64,000 nucleotides of DNA from HKCCE3408 sp039191215 (GTDB lineage: Bacteria > Pseudomonadota > Alphaproteobacteria > Rhodobacterales > Rhodobacteraceae), in the NCBI GenBank assembly GCA_039191215.1, contig JBCCXT010000015.1, forward strand, positions 3,395-67,394. The letters are read 5' to 3'. Below are positions 1 through 9,247 of the stretch, piece by piece (within the stretch, counting starts at the first letter, position 1; each line of letters starts with the position of its first letter). Position numbers and translations under genes: made by a program. Below the pieces are notes generated by a model. The model ran no database searches, had not been told where the DNA came from, and was given only the letters and a program-made list of their open reading frames with translations.

Positions 1-1226
1 AGGCGGTAAAGGCGCGCACGCGCGGCAACCCGCCGGGCAAGTGCAGCCACACGTTCCTCACAAGGCGCCATCGAGCGCTCCGCCCCGCCTTTGCGGCCGG
101 CAAAAACGGTGGGGCTGGTGGCGCCATCAATCTCTGGCAGCGCCACCAGCATTGTGGTTTCAACGGGGCTCAGCCCGGTGCCGCTCGCCTCCCATTGCGG
201 CAGCGTTTGAAACTCGATCGGATGGGCTGCGATGTAAGGCACGTCAAGCGATTGCAGGATGCCAACCGCGGCCTCGCTGTCATTATAGGCCGGCCCGCCG
301 ATTAAGCTGAAACCGGTCAGCGACAACAGCGCATCGATCTTGGCATCCTTCAGATAGGCCTCAATCGCCGGGCGGGCATCAAGTCCGCCAGCGAATGTCG
401 GGATGACCCGCAGGCCCTGGCCCTCTAGCGCCCGGATCACCGCATCATAATGCGCCGTGTCAGAGGCCAGCACATAGCTGCGCATGAGCAAAAGACCGAC
501 CGTACCGGAGGAATGCTCGGGCGCAGGAAGGTCTGCTGCATCGGTGGCGATACAATGCCCGGGAAGATCGGGATGGTAGAGCCCGACATCTGGGTAATCG
601 ATCGGCGGTGCGGCATCGGCTTTGGGCAGTCCGGTCGCATAGCGGCCGACGAGAAATCGGACCATCTGTTCGACATTGTCGTCCGACCCGCCAAGCCAGT
701 ATTGCATGACCAGGAACCAGGCGCGCAGGTCCTGCGCCTTGCCCGGAATGTAGCGCAGGATCTTGGGCAGGCGACGCAACATGCGCATCTGCTTGGCGCC
801 GGAATTGGCCGAAGGCGCCTTTGATCCGCGCAGTTTTCTGAGCAACCGCATCGCGCCGGATGCGGGCTGTGACATATCGAGATCACCCATCCGGGTGAGC
901 CCGACAATTTCTGGCGCTGAAATGATGCCGATGATCGCGTCACAATCGTCGCGGCGGGCCTTCAGGCTCGGCAAGATCGCGCGGATATGTTCCTCGATGA
1001 ACAACAGATTGATCAGCACGATATCTGCTGACGCCACCGCCTCGTGCGCCTCCTCAAGCGCCTCGGGTGTCTCAGCCCATTCGGCAGCGGCATGCACGCT
1101 GACGCGCAAACCCGGGAATACCGGCGCCAACCGGGCGGCCACGCGAGCGGCGGGCCCGGCGGCGTGGGCATCGAGCGTGACGATCACCACGCTATAGCCG
1201 AACTTATGATCGCCGCTATCGCGCAT
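1..1226 (-). CDS. bchH: Magnesium chelatase subunit H (N-terminal part, cut by window edge)
   Basis: This is the large porphyrin-binding subunit of Mg-chelatase, which inserts Mg2+ into protoporphyrin IX together with BchI and BchD, the first committed step to bacteriochlorophyll. The minus-strand frame is open from an ATG at 1226 to the window edge, giving about 408 codons of an expected roughly 1,190. The N-terminus runs MRDSGDHKFGYSVVIVTLDAH, followed by a BchH/CobN-like domain with the conserved stretches LLLMRSYVLAS and IPTFAGGLDARPAIE. The start overlaps the bchB stop by 11 bases, so it is translationally coupled in the bchF-N-B-H order; bchL and bchM would be expected beyond the edge. 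No internal stop is seen. Confidence 0.93.
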   Translation of the reverse strand, partial: MRDSGDHKFGYSVVIVTLDAHAAGPAARVAARLAPVFPGLRVSVHAAAEWAETPEALEEAHEAVASADIVLINLLFIEEHIRAILPSLKARRDDCDAIIGIISAPEIVGLTRMGDLDMSQPASGAMRLLRKLRGSKAPSANSGAKQMRMLRRLPKILRYIPGKAQDLRAWFLVMQYWLGGSDDNVEQMVRFLVGRYATGLPKADAAPPIDYPDVGLYHPDLPGHCIATDAADLPAPEHSSGTVGLLLMRSYVLASDTAHYDAVIRALEGQGLRVIPTFAGGLDARPAIEAYLKDAKIDALLSLTGFSLIGGPAYNDSEAAVGILQSLDVPYIAAHPIEFQTLPQWEASGTGLSPVETTMLVALPEIDGATSPTVFAGRKGGAERSMAPCEERVAALARRVAARARLYR

Positions 1227-2727
1227 AATGGGCCTTGGCCTCGTAAAGCGTCTCAACCGTGATCTCGGCCACGCCACGCTCGGCTGCATAGATCTCGGTG
1301 TTGCGGCGCGCCTTGCCGCGCACGAAGAAGGGGATCTTCTTCAATTCGCGTTCAGCAGCGCCTTCCCAGATCGCGTCGCCAACCGGGGCATTTGCAATCT
1401 GAGGGATCGCAGCGCCCGCTTCCGCGGCATGGTGGCTTGGCCCGGCCTGGTCGTTGAATTCAAAGTCATCGCGGAACATCGCCAAAAGATGCTCTTCCAG
1501 CCCCATGACCAGCGGGTGCACCAGCGTGTCAAACAGAACGTTCGCGCCTTCCCACCCTGCCACGGGTGCGTAACGCGCGGGAAAATCCTGCACATGGACC
1601 GGCGCGGAAATAACCGCGCAGGGGATGCCGAGCCGCTTGCCGATGTGGCGCTCCATCTGGGTGCCGAGGATCAGCTCCGGTGCGGCATCGGCAATCGCGC
1701 GCTCGACCTCCAGATAGTCATCGGTGATCAGCGCATCACAGCCATATTCCTTGGCCAAAGCGCGGATCGGTCGGGCGTATTCTCGGTTGTAGCAGCCAAG
1801 CCCGACCACCTCGAAGCCGATCTCATCGCGGGCCACGCGGGCCATCGCCGCAACATGGGTCGCGGCGCCAAAAAGAAACACACGTTTGCCGGTCAGATAG
1901 GTGCTGTCGACAGAGCGGGACCACCAGGGCAAACGCAGGCGCGTGACGTCCATTTTAGGCTCTACACCGCAGATCTGAGCCAGTTCAGCGACAAATTCCT
2001 CAGTCGCACCGACGCCGATGGGCACCTTTGTTGTCCAGGGTTGGTCGAAGGCCTTTTTCAGGTGCCGCGCCGCGGTTTCAGCGTGTTCGGGGTAAAGCAA
2101 CACATTGGCATGCGCTGCCCCCATCCGGGCGATATCAGCAGGAGACGCACCAAAGGGTGCCACGACATTTACGTCGATCCCCATCTCATGCAGCAGACCT
2201 TCGACCTCGGTGATGTCATCGCGGTGGCGAAAGCCAAGTGCCGTGGGGCCCAGGATGTTGACGCTTGGACGCGCGGTGCGGTCGATCGGCCGGGCAAGGT
2301 GGCGCACAAGCTGAAAGAACGTCTCGTCGGTGCCGAAGTTTTCCTTGCGCTGGTAGCTCGGCAATTCAAGCGGGATGACCGGGACGGGAAGGCCGAGCGC
2401 TTCGGCCAGGCCGCCAGGATCGTCCTGGATCAACTCCGCCGTGCAGGACGCGCCAACAATCAGCGCCTCAGGCTTGAACCGGTCGTAGGCGTCGCGGCAG
2501 GCGTCGCGGAAAAGGCTTGCCGTATCAGAGCCCAGATCGCGGTCTTGAAACGTGGTGTAAGTGACGGGCGGACGGTGATCGCGCCGTTCGATCATGGTGA
2601 ACAGCAGATCAGCGTAGGTATCGCCCTGCGGCGCGTGCAGCACGAAATGCAGACCCTTCATCGCGGTGGCAACGCGCATCGCGCCGACATGGGGCGGGCC
2701 TTCATATGTCCAGACGCTCAACTTCAT
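1216..2727 (-). CDS. bchB: Dark-operative protochlorophyllide reductase subunit B
   Basis: BchB forms the catalytic NB component of the nitrogenase-like light-independent protochlorophyllide reductase (with BchN and the BchL ATPase), reducing ring D to give chlorophyllide a. At 503 residues it is of normal length. Asp36 (HAPQGDTYAD), the unusual aspartate ligand of the NB [4Fe-4S] cluster, and Asp274 (SRSVDSTYL), the proposed proton donor, are both present at the positions known from Rhodobacter capsulatus BchB. The C-terminal helical domain is also present. The ATG overlaps the bchN stop by 4 bases (ATGA), and bchH follows with an 11-base overlap. The gene looks functional. Confidence 0.97.
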   Translation of the reverse strand: MKLSVWTYEGPPHVGAMRVATAMKGLHFVLHAPQGDTYADLLFTMIERRDHRPPVTYTTFQDRDLGSDTASLFRDACRDAYDRFKPEALIVGASCTAELIQDDPGGLAEALGLPVPVIPLELPSYQRKENFGTDETFFQLVRHLARPIDRTARPSVNILGPTALGFRHRDDITEVEGLLHEMGIDVNVVAPFGASPADIARMGAAHANVLLYPEHAETAARHLKKAFDQPWTTKVPIGVGATEEFVAELAQICGVEPKMDVTRLRLPWWSRSVDSTYLTGKRVFLFGAATHVAAMARVARDEIGFEVVGLGCYNREYARPIRALAKEYGCDALITDDYLEVERAIADAAPELILGTQMERHIGKRLGIPCAVISAPVHVQDFPARYAPVAGWEGANVLFDTLVHPLVMGLEEHLLAMFRDDFEFNDQAGPSHHAAEAGAAIPQIANAPVGDAIWEGAAERELKKIPFFVRGKARRNTEIYAAERGVAEITVETLYEAKAHYAR

Positions 2728-3995
2728 GACCGGGCCGCAAAGTTGAGGCCAGCACGGCGCCGAAGCGGGCGGGCGAATAGGCCGGCCAGATCACCTGCCT
2801 GTTCGTAAAAATGCACCGGCGTGAAAACCAGCTCGATGGCCCATTTTGTCGTCAGCCCCTGCGCCTCAAGCGGGTTGGCAAGCCCCAGACCGCAGACAGT
2901 CAGGTCGGGCCGGGCGGCGCAGGCGCGGTCAAGCTGGCGGTCGACATCCTGGCCCTCTGATATCGTCGGCCCGGGTGCGATCAGATCCAAATCGGCGCTG
3001 GCCAGGCCACTGTGAATGAACGGCGCCCCGATCTCGATTGCCTGCATCCCGCATTCACGGGTCAAAAAGCGCGCCAGGGGAATCTCAAGCTGGCTGTCGG
3101 GGAAAAAGAAGATCGACTTGCCCTGCAAGGTCTCCGCCGCGGCGGTGATGGCCTTGCGCGCGCGGGCGCGCGGCGCGGCTGTGACGCGATCCACGATGCA
3201 GCGATCAATGCCAAACGCATCAGCGATGGCGGTCAGCCAGGCGGTTGTGCCCTCCTCGCCAAAGGGGAAGGGCGCGGCAATGCGATGGGCGCCGCGCCGG
3301 TCAAGCGCGGCGGATGTATCACCCAAAAATGGCTGCAGCAGAGCATACCGGGTGTTTGGCCCCACAGCCGGCACATCATCGGCGCGCCGCGCGGGCAGTA
3401 CCCGGACCGGGCCTATGCCCAAATCGGCCAGGAGACCAAGCGCCTGGTCTTCAACGACATCGGGCAGGGCGCCGACAAGCAAGAGTTCGGCCGCATCGGT
3501 CTGCGGAAGGGTCGGAACCATCGCCGCCAGGCAGGTATCTTCGCCTTGCGTGAAGGTGGTCTCAATCCCGGAACCTGAGTAATTCAACACCCGGACATGC
3601 GGTGCATGGGCAGCACTCAGCCGTTCGGCGGCTTTGGCCAGATCAAGCTTGATGACCTCGGACGGGCACGAACCCACAAGGAACAACTGGCGGATATCGG
3701 GCCTGCGCTCCAGCAGTCGCGCGACCTCACGGTCAAGCTCGTCATTGGCGTCGGCCAGACCGGCAAGATCGGCCTCTTCCAGGATCGCTGTGCCAAAGCG
3801 TGGCTCGGCAAAGATCATCACCCCCGCCGCCGATTGCAGCAGATGCGCACAGGTGCGGGAGCCAACCACCAAAAAGAACGCATCCTGCATCTTACGGTGA
3901 AGCCAGATGATCCCCGTCAGCCCGCAAAACACCTCTCTCTGGCCGCGTTCGCGTAAGATCGGTGCATCATGGCAGGAGACGGCCAGGTCCTTCAT
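2724..3995 (-). CDS. bchN: Dark-operative protochlorophyllide reductase subunit N
   Basis: BchN is the partner of BchB in the heterotetrameric NB protein of light-independent protochlorophyllide reductase. It has 423 residues, the usual family length. The three cysteine ligands of the NB [4Fe-4S] cluster are visible as Cys24 (EVFCGLTGI), Cys49 (GSRTCAHLL) and Cys110 (VGSCPSEV). It overlaps bchF upstream and bchB downstream by 4 bases each, so the four genes bchF-N-B-H form a tightly coupled operon. No lesion is seen. Confidence 0.97.
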   Translation of the reverse strand: MKDLAVSCHDAPILRERGQREVFCGLTGIIWLHRKMQDAFFLVVGSRTCAHLLQSAAGVMIFAEPRFGTAILEEADLAGLADANDELDREVARLLERRPDIRQLFLVGSCPSEVIKLDLAKAAERLSAAHAPHVRVLNYSGSGIETTFTQGEDTCLAAMVPTLPQTDAAELLLVGALPDVVEDQALGLLADLGIGPVRVLPARRADDVPAVGPNTRYALLQPFLGDTSAALDRRGAHRIAAPFPFGEEGTTAWLTAIADAFGIDRCIVDRVTAAPRARARKAITAAAETLQGKSIFFFPDSQLEIPLARFLTRECGMQAIEIGAPFIHSGLASADLDLIAPGPTISEGQDVDRQLDRACAARPDLTVCGLGLANPLEAQGLTTKWAIELVFTPVHFYEQAGDLAGLFARPLRRRAGLNFAARS

Positions 3996-4471
3996 GCCGA
4001 CGCCTCCATACGGGCGCGGCGCAGCTTGAGAAGGAATTGCGCGGCATTGATGACGTAAGCCGTATAAGCGGCCAGCGCGAGGGCCATTTGCGTTCCCGCC
4101 GGCTCACCGTTGAGCAGCGCCCAGATATAGGCCAGGTGCAGCGCAATTACAGCAAAACTGAAGACATCTTCCCAGAAAAACGCCGGTGCGAAAAGCCAGC
4201 GTCCGAAGACGACTTTTTCCCAGATTGAACCGGTGACCATGATGGTCAGAAGCAGCGTCGTCTTCAAAACGATGGACATGGTCGCCGCGGCGTAGCCCTG
4301 CCCGGTTGCCAAAAACCAAAGCACCAAAGCCAGCGAGACAAGGAACACAATAAATTGTAACGGGGCCAGAACCGCCTGAACTTGCGTCCAGATCGTTTCG
4401 TCCCTCCTTCGCCGCTCCTCGGGGCTGTAAAGCCCGCTGGACGGTGAGTTTGTCAGGATTTCCGAAGGCAT
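3992..4471 (-). CDS. bchF: 3-vinyl bacteriochlorophyllide hydratase
   Basis: BchF hydrates the C3-vinyl group of chlorophyllide/bacteriochlorophyllide a to the 3-hydroxyethyl form, on the way to the 3-acetyl group of bacteriochlorophyll a. The protein is 159 residues with about four hydrophobic segments, as in the family; the pair of WxQVQAVLAP and FLVSLALVLWF segments near residue 30-55 is typical. It is the first gene of the bchF-N-B-H operon. The upstream 280-bp gap to ppaA carries two exact TGT-N12-ACA boxes, so repression by PpsR in oxygen is expected. Confidence 0.93.
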   Translation of the reverse strand: MPSEILTNSPSSGLYSPEERRRRDETIWTQVQAVLAPLQFIVFLVSLALVLWFLATGQGYAAATMSIVLKTTLLLTIMVTGSIWEKVVFGRWLFAPAFFWEDVFSFAVIALHLAYIWALLNGEPAGTQMALALAAYTAYVINAAQFLLKLRRARMEASA

Positions 4472-4526
4472 AGGTCTCCGACTCCCAATCGCTCTAGTGA
4501 AATAGCTAGCGGCCTGAAGACGAAAG

Positions 4527-4544
4527 TGTCAATCCAAACTTACA
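4527..4544. promoter_or_regulatory. PpsR/CrtJ-type operator (bchF-ppaA gap, copy 1)
   Basis: This is an exact TGT-N12-ACA palindrome (TGTCAATCCAAACTTACA), the binding motif of PpsR/CrtJ, which represses bch, crt and puc genes aerobically. It sits about 55 bp upstream of the bchF start. A near match with one changed base (TGG-N12-ACA) lies at 4551-4568, and a second exact copy at 4620-4637. Confidence 0.75.
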
Positions 4545-4619
4545 CCTTTTTGGAAGCCTGGTTTGACATTTACGGGCCCGTTTAGGCCCTTCTTTGCAAC
4601 GATGCCTGCTTTTACACGC

Positions 4620-4637
4620 TGTCAATTATATTTGACA
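4620..4637. promoter_or_regulatory. PpsR/CrtJ-type operator (bchF-ppaA gap, copy 2)
   Basis: A second exact TGT-N12-ACA palindrome (TGTCAATTATATTTGACA) with extended symmetry TGTCAA...TTGACA. It lies midway between bchF and ppaA, so it could control either or both divergent transcription units. PpsR normally binds such sites cooperatively as tetramers on paired boxes. Confidence 0.78.
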
Positions 4638-4751
4638 GATTGGGCTGTAAGGGCGACAGTGTTAACCGAAATATCCGGCCTACCGATAGCTTTGGGCCGC
4701 GCATCTCGGTGCGTCCCATGATTTTGCCGGTCCAACCAGCAAGTACGTATC

Positions 4752-5543
4752 ATGATCCAGCTTGACGGAAACGACCCAAGAGTTGATGACCCTGTCACCG
4801 CGCCAGAGGTCGAAATCCTCGCCGCACGCGCCCTGGCCATTCTGGCCACACGTGGCGCCCAGCAAAGTCCACGACTGGTCGAACGGCTTCGATTTCTGGC
4901 CGATGCGTTCATGGCCATGGATACCGATGCCAGCGTTGAGGCGTTGGAACGGGTGTTGGCGGACGGGGTCTCGATAGATGATGTGATCGACCACGTCATT
5001 CCGGAAGTTGCGCGGCTTGCGGGCAAACTATGGGCCGAGGATGACGTGAGCTTTGTTGATGTCTCCATCGCATCCGCGCGGTTGCAGGAAAGCGTGCGCC
5101 GCCTGCGTCGGCGTGAGCGTGGCAAGATGGATGTCGGCGGCGCAGAGGCTAATGTTTTGCTGATCGTGCCGCCCAGCGAAGAGCACACGCTTGGCATCTT
5201 CGTTGCTGCAGACCAGCTGCGGCGCATGGGCACGTCGGTCGAAATATCGATCGCAGAACGGCCGCGCGATATAGCCGGGCGGCTGAAGGCGAAAACCTAC
5301 AAGCTTGTCGGGATCACCGCGTCGGGTCCCAGGACGCTTGCCTATGTGAAGGAACTTATAAAAACGGTCCGCCGGCACACCAAGGCATTCGTGCCGATTG
5401 CGCTTGGCGGCCCCATAATACTGAATGACGGGCTTGGACTGGACCAGCTCGGCGTCGAATTTGTGAGTGAAGATATACGCTTAACCGCACAGCGCTGCGG
5501 TCTGGCATTGCGGGAGACAAACGCAACTGATGAAGTGGTTTAA
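4752..5543 (+). CDS. ppaA: PpaA/AerR, cobalamin-binding antirepressor of PpsR
   Basis: This is a 263-residue B12-binding light/redox regulator that acts on its neighbour PpsR/CrtJ. An N-terminal B12-binding-2-like helical cap (about 20-120) is followed by a B12-binding Rossmann domain (about 133-245). The axial cobalt ligand His is in SEEHTLG at residue 145, the same position as His145 in R. capsulatus AerR, so light-sensitive B12 binding is likely retained. It lies 9 bp upstream of ppsR on the same strand, the normal ppaA-ppsR arrangement. The ribosome-binding site before the ATG at 4752 is weak. It is divergent from bchF across the PpsR boxes. Confidence 0.92.
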   Translation: MIQLDGNDPRVDDPVTAPEVEILAARALAILATRGAQQSPRLVERLRFLADAFMAMDTDASVEALERVLADGVSIDDVIDHVIPEVARLAGKLWAEDDVSFVDVSIASARLQESVRRLRRRERGKMDVGGAEANVLLIVPPSEEHTLGIFVAADQLRRMGTSVEISIAERPRDIAGRLKAKTYKLVGITASGPRTLAYVKELIKTVRRHTKAFVPIALGGPIILNDGLGLDQLGVEFVSEDIRLTAQRCGLALRETNATDEVV

Positions 5544-5552
5544 GAGCAGCTG

Positions 5553-6998
5553 ATGAATACCCGTGGAACCGACTTTTGGGATGATGTGACGGCGCCATCG
5601 ATCGCGCCGGAGCACATTAATGACATCGTCACCACCGCTGCGGATTTGGCCATCGTGCTGGAAACCAACGGCAAGGTCAGATCGGTCATCGTGAACCCGC
5701 TGAACCCCGCCCTTGGTCGGCTCGACCACTGGAAAGACCGCGACATTCGGGAGTTTACCGCCGAAGACAGTATGTCGAAGATCGAAAGCCAGCTTGCCGC
5801 CTATCGCAATGGTGAGCCGCCTGTCGCCGAAGCGATTGAGCTTAACCATTTCGACAACGCGAATTGGGAATTTCCAATCCGCTACACGCTGCATCGGATC
5901 GGCAGTGATGATGTGGTGCTGATGCTGGGGCGTGATCTGCGCCCCATTGCGGAACTTCAGCACCGGCTGGTCAAGGCGCAGCTGGCGCTGGAAAAGGACT
6001 ACGAAAGCCACCGCGATTTCGAGACGCGCTACCGCGTTGTGATGGAAAGCTGCCGCGAGCCGATTGCGCTGGTGCAGGTCGGATCGGGCCGGATTGTCGA
6101 TCTCAACGATGCGGCCGCGCGCGTCCTTGGCGCCGATTCTGAATCCATGGTGGGCGGCGCCTTCACGCAGGAATTTGATGGCCGGCGCCGAGGTGAGTTC
6201 ATCGAAAGCTTGGTTGCGATGGCCGGCAATCAAACCGGTGGTGCCGTGCGCGGCGAGACCAAGCGCTCAGCCCAGCATGTCGCGATTTACCCGACGCTTT
6301 TCCGCGCTGCTGGCGAACGGATGTTGCTGTGCCGCATTGAGCCGGAAGGCTCCTCTGAGGGGTTGGCGGCCGAGCTTTCGGCGACCTTAGCGCAGCTTTA
6401 TCAGGATGGCCCGGATGCGATTGTTTTCACTGACATTCACGGCATCATCCGCTCAGCAAACGACGCCTTTTTGGGGTTCTGCGATGTCGGGCAGCTAAGC
6501 GAGGTCAAAGACCGAAATCTGAGCGATTTTCTGAGCCGCGGCAGCGTCGATATGAAAGTGCTGATGGATAATGCCGCGCGGGCCGGACGCATACGCGTGT
6601 ATTCCACCCGCATGGAAGGTGCCTATGGCGGGCAATTGTCGGTTGAGATCTCGGCGACACGGCTTGGCGGTGCAACGCATGCGGGTTTTGCGTTTATCAT
6701 CCGCGATACCAGCCGGGTTGAGGTGGTCCGCGAGCCCGCCAATCAAAACGCGGGCATCACCGGCGGCATGCCGATTTCTGACCAGGCGATGCGAAATCTG
6801 ATGGATCTCGTCGGCTCTTCGCCTCTGAAGGACATCGTCGCCGCAACAACGGATGTGATCGAAAAGATGTGCATCGAGACGGCGGTGGAGCTGACCGACA
6901 ACAACCGCGTGGCTGCAGCCGAGATGCTCGGCCTGTCGCGGCAATCGCTGTATGTGAAGCTGCGCAAATACGGGCTTCTCAGCAAGCACGGCGACTAG
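5553..6998 (+). CDS. ppsR: PpsR/CrtJ, transcriptional repressor of photosynthesis genes
   Basis: A 481-residue aerobic repressor of bch, crt and antenna genes. It has an N-terminal region, PAS domains (roughly 25-130, 155-270 and 280-400) and a Fis-type helix-turn-helix at the C-terminus (AAAEMLGLSRQSLYVKLRKY). Cys260 (RMLLCRIEPE) and Cys440 (IEKMCIET) match the context of the two redox-active cysteines of Rhodobacter PpsR (Cys251 and Cys424), consistent with oxygen sensing by thiol oxidation. Nine TGT-N12-ACA-like boxes elsewhere in the cluster are its presumed targets, including a pair just downstream before bchG. The gene looks complete. Confidence 0.95.
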   Translation: MNTRGTDFWDDVTAPSIAPEHINDIVTTAADLAIVLETNGKVRSVIVNPLNPALGRLDHWKDRDIREFTAEDSMSKIESQLAAYRNGEPPVAEAIELNHFDNANWEFPIRYTLHRIGSDDVVLMLGRDLRPIAELQHRLVKAQLALEKDYESHRDFETRYRVVMESCREPIALVQVGSGRIVDLNDAAARVLGADSESMVGGAFTQEFDGRRRGEFIESLVAMAGNQTGGAVRGETKRSAQHVAIYPTLFRAAGERMLLCRIEPEGSSEGLAAELSATLAQLYQDGPDAIVFTDIHGIIRSANDAFLGFCDVGQLSEVKDRNLSDFLSRGSVDMKVLMDNAARAGRIRVYSTRMEGAYGGQLSVEISATRLGGATHAGFAFIIRDTSRVEVVREPANQNAGITGGMPISDQAMRNLMDLVGSSPLKDIVAATTDVIEKMCIETAVELTDNNRVAAAEMLGLSRQSLYVKLRKYGLLSKHGD

Positions 6999-7016
6999 CG
7001 TAAGGTTTAGTTTACA
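6999..7016. promoter_or_regulatory. PpsR-type operator upstream of bchG, imperfect copy
   Basis: CGT-N12-ACA, one base off the PpsR consensus, immediately after the ppsR stop. It is separated by 16 bp from the exact box at 7033-7050; paired boxes are usual for PpsR-controlled promoters. Confidence 0.5.
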
Positions 7017-7032
7017 CTTGCCTGGCGGAAGC

Positions 7033-7050
7033 TGTCACTTTAGGTTGACA
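7033..7050. promoter_or_regulatory. PpsR-type operator directly before bchG
   Basis: Exact TGT-N12-ACA palindrome (TGTCACTTTAGGTTGACA) ending 2 bases before the bchG ATG. Its position over the translation start region suggests it either blocks transcription elongation or shows that the bchG promoter lies inside or upstream of the ppsR end. It probably controls the bchG-bch2-bchP-idi operon. Confidence 0.72.
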
Positions 7051-7052
7051 GC

Positions 7053-7958
7053 ATGACTGGAACGACCAATCCCGTCGCAGGAACACGCCCAAGGCCGCTG
7101 CCTGAGCCCGCGGCCGTATTGACGCTGGTCAAACCTATCACCTGGTTCCCACCAATATGGGCGTATCTGTGCGGCATCGTCTCTGCCGGGGTGAACCCGT
7201 TGGAACGTCCAGGCTTCGTAGCGCTTGGCTTAATCTTGGCCGGTCCGGTTGTCTGCGGCATGAGCCAGGCAGCCAATGATTGGTGCGACCGGCATGTCGA
7301 TGCGATCAACGAACCGCGGCGCCCGATACCTTCGGGTCGCGTACCCGGCCGATGGGGCCTTTGGATAGCGCTGGTTATGAGCGGCCTGGGCCTGGCCATC
7401 GGCGCGCTGCTTGGGCCTTGGGGCTTTGCCGCAACCGCGCTGGCAATCGCCGCGGCCTGGGCCTATTCAGCGGAGCCGGTTCGGCTCAAACGCTCCGGCC
7501 TATGGGGCCCGGGCCTTGTCGGGTTAAGCTATGAGACACTGCCCTGGATCACTGGCGCAGCAGTTCTGTCTGCCGGGGCGCCGGATCTCGGCGTGATCGT
7601 GGTCGCCCTGCTTTACGGGCTGGGCGCGCATGGCATTATGACGCTGAATGATTTCAAAGCGCTGGAGGGCGACCGGCAGACTGGCGTGAATTCCCTGCCG
7701 GTGACATTGGGTCCGGACCGGGCAGCGCGCCTTGCCTGCCTTGTAATGCTCCTGCCGCAGGTCGCCGTGATCGCACTTCTATTCGTTTGGGGCCGCCCGG
7801 TTCATGCATGCATCGTGTTGGCCCTTCTGCTGGCGCAGCTCGCCGCGATGCGCGTTTTGCTGAACGACCCCAAGGGCCGGGCGCCCTGGTATAACGGCAC
7901 CGGTGTCATGGCCTATGTGGCGGGCATGATGGTCAGCGCCGTGGCATTGGGAGGCTAA
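7053..7958 (+). CDS. bchG: Bacteriochlorophyll synthase (geranylgeranyl transferase)
   Basis: BchG esterifies bacteriochlorophyllide a with geranylgeranyl pyrophosphate in the cytoplasmic membrane. It is a 301-residue UbiA-family prenyltransferase with about eight to nine membrane helices. The first Asp-rich motif is NDWCDRHVDAINEPRRPIPS (around residue 72) and a second Asp-containing loop lies at NDFKALEGDRQTG. It is followed by the PucC-family gene after 3 bp, then bchP and idi, all in one direction: the last enzymes making the pigment tail and its precursor. A PpsR box abuts the start. Confidence 0.95.
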   Translation: MTGTTNPVAGTRPRPLPEPAAVLTLVKPITWFPPIWAYLCGIVSAGVNPLERPGFVALGLILAGPVVCGMSQAANDWCDRHVDAINEPRRPIPSGRVPGRWGLWIALVMSGLGLAIGALLGPWGFAATALAIAAAWAYSAEPVRLKRSGLWGPGLVGLSYETLPWITGAAVLSAGAPDLGVIVVALLYGLGAHGIMTLNDFKALEGDRQTGVNSLPVTLGPDRAARLACLVMLLPQVAVIALLFVWGRPVHACIVLALLLAQLAAMRVLLNDPKGRAPWYNGTGVMAYVAGMMVSAVALGG

Positions 7959-7961
7959 GAC

Positions 7962-9242
7962 ATGGTGTGGCTTCGGATCATTCGCTTGGGCCTGGTGCAG
8001 ATGAGCCTTGGTGCGCTGGTGGTGCTCACCACCGCAACACTAAACCGGGTGATGGTTGTTGAGCTGGCCCTGCCCGCGCTTCTGCCCGGGCTATTGGTTT
8101 CGTTGTATTACGGGCTGCAATTCCTGCGCCCGCGTTTCGGACACGGCGCAGATCAAGGCGGGCGGCGTGTGCCATGGATCCTTGGCGGTGTCGCCGTTTT
8201 GGCCGCAGGCGGGCTGATCGCGGCCCATTCCGTTGGGGTTATGGCCCAAAGCGTGCCTTTGGGCATCGCCGTGGCAATCCCCGCCTTTGTGCTGATCGGA
8301 CTCGGAATCGGTGCGGCCGGCACCAATGTTCTGGCGCTCTTGTCAGCCATCGTGCCGGAGGGTCGCCAAGCTGAGGCGGGATCAACCGTTTGGATCATGA
8401 TGATCGCGGGCCTTGCCACCACGGGTATTACCGCAGGCATTCTGCTTGATCCGTTTAGCCAGGAGCGCCTGATGGCCGTGGCGAGTGGTGTGGCGGCAAT
8501 CGCGCTGGTGCTGAGCGTGATCGGCGCGTACGGCCAAGACCGGGGCGTCCCGCGACGGGCGCCCGAGCGTAAGATCGCAACCAAGCAAATCTTGGCTGAG
8601 CTTTGGGGCGTCCCGCATATCCGAACTTTCACGATCTTCGTCTTCGCCTCGATGCTGGCCTACAACCTGCAAGACCTGATCTTGGAACCCTTTGGCGGCC
8701 ATGTCTTCGGCATGAGCGTGGGCGAAAGCACCGCTTTGGGTGGCCAATTACATGCCGGTGCACTGTCGGGCATGATCTTGGTCTTGATTGCAACGCCCCT
8801 GCTGCGGGTGCCCGTCCGCGTTTGGATCGTTGGCGGTTGCGTGCTCAGCGGCGCGGCGCTTTTGGCGATGGGGTTCGGCGCCCAAACACCGCATAGCTGG
8901 CCCATCGGCGGCAATGTCTTCGTGTTGGGATTGGCCAATGGCGCCTTTGCGGTTGCGGCCGTGGGCGCGATGATGGGCCTGGCAAGGGAAGGCTCAGAGG
9001 CGCGCGAAGGTGCCCGGATGGGCCTCTTTGGCGCCGCGCAAGCCATCGCCTTTGGCGCCGGATCCTTTCTTGGAACGGCGGCTGTCGATGTGATGCGCGC
9101 GCTGACACCCTCTTTGCCAACCGCCTACGGCACCGTCTTCATCGCCGAGGGAACGGTCTTTTTGTTGGCCGCGTTTTTGGCGCTTAAAATCGGCTCTAAC
9201 ACGCGGAAAAGCCACGATTCTGCGCTTGTACCAGGGGAGTGA
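7962..9242 (+). CDS. PucC/Bch2-family major facilitator (ORF428-like), between bchG and bchP
   Basis: A 426-residue polytopic membrane protein of the PucC/LhaA/Bch2 branch of the major facilitator superfamily, with about twelve predicted helices. These proteins assist light-harvesting complex assembly, probably by delivering bacteriochlorophyll. In Rhodobacter the gene in this exact position, between bchG and bchP, is called orf428 or bch2. Motifs typical of the family here are LYYGLQFLRPRFGHGAD (around 46-63) and LQDLILEPFGGHVFGMS (around 231-247). It starts 3 bp after bchG and overlaps the bchP region by the GTGA at 9239. Its precise substrate cannot be read from sequence. Confidence 0.88.
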   Translation: MVWLRIIRLGLVQMSLGALVVLTTATLNRVMVVELALPALLPGLLVSLYYGLQFLRPRFGHGADQGGRRVPWILGGVAVLAAGGLIAAHSVGVMAQSVPLGIAVAIPAFVLIGLGIGAAGTNVLALLSAIVPEGRQAEAGSTVWIMMIAGLATTGITAGILLDPFSQERLMAVASGVAAIALVLSVIGAYGQDRGVPRRAPERKIATKQILAELWGVPHIRTFTIFVFASMLAYNLQDLILEPFGGHVFGMSVGESTALGGQLHAGALSGMILVLIATPLLRVPVRVWIVGGCVLSGAALLAMGFGAQTPHSWPIGGNVFVLGLANGAFAVAAVGAMMGLAREGSEAREGARMGLFGAAQAIAFGAGSFLGTAAVDVMRALTPSLPTAYGTVFIAEGTVFLLAAFLALKIGSNTRKSHDSALVPGE

Positions 9243-9247
9243 CACGG

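Noticed and set aside
1228..2808. A 526-codon open frame on the plus strand opposite bchB
   Set aside because: It is the high-GC antisense shadow of bchB; no domain, no ribosome-binding site, and bchB has all conserved residues.
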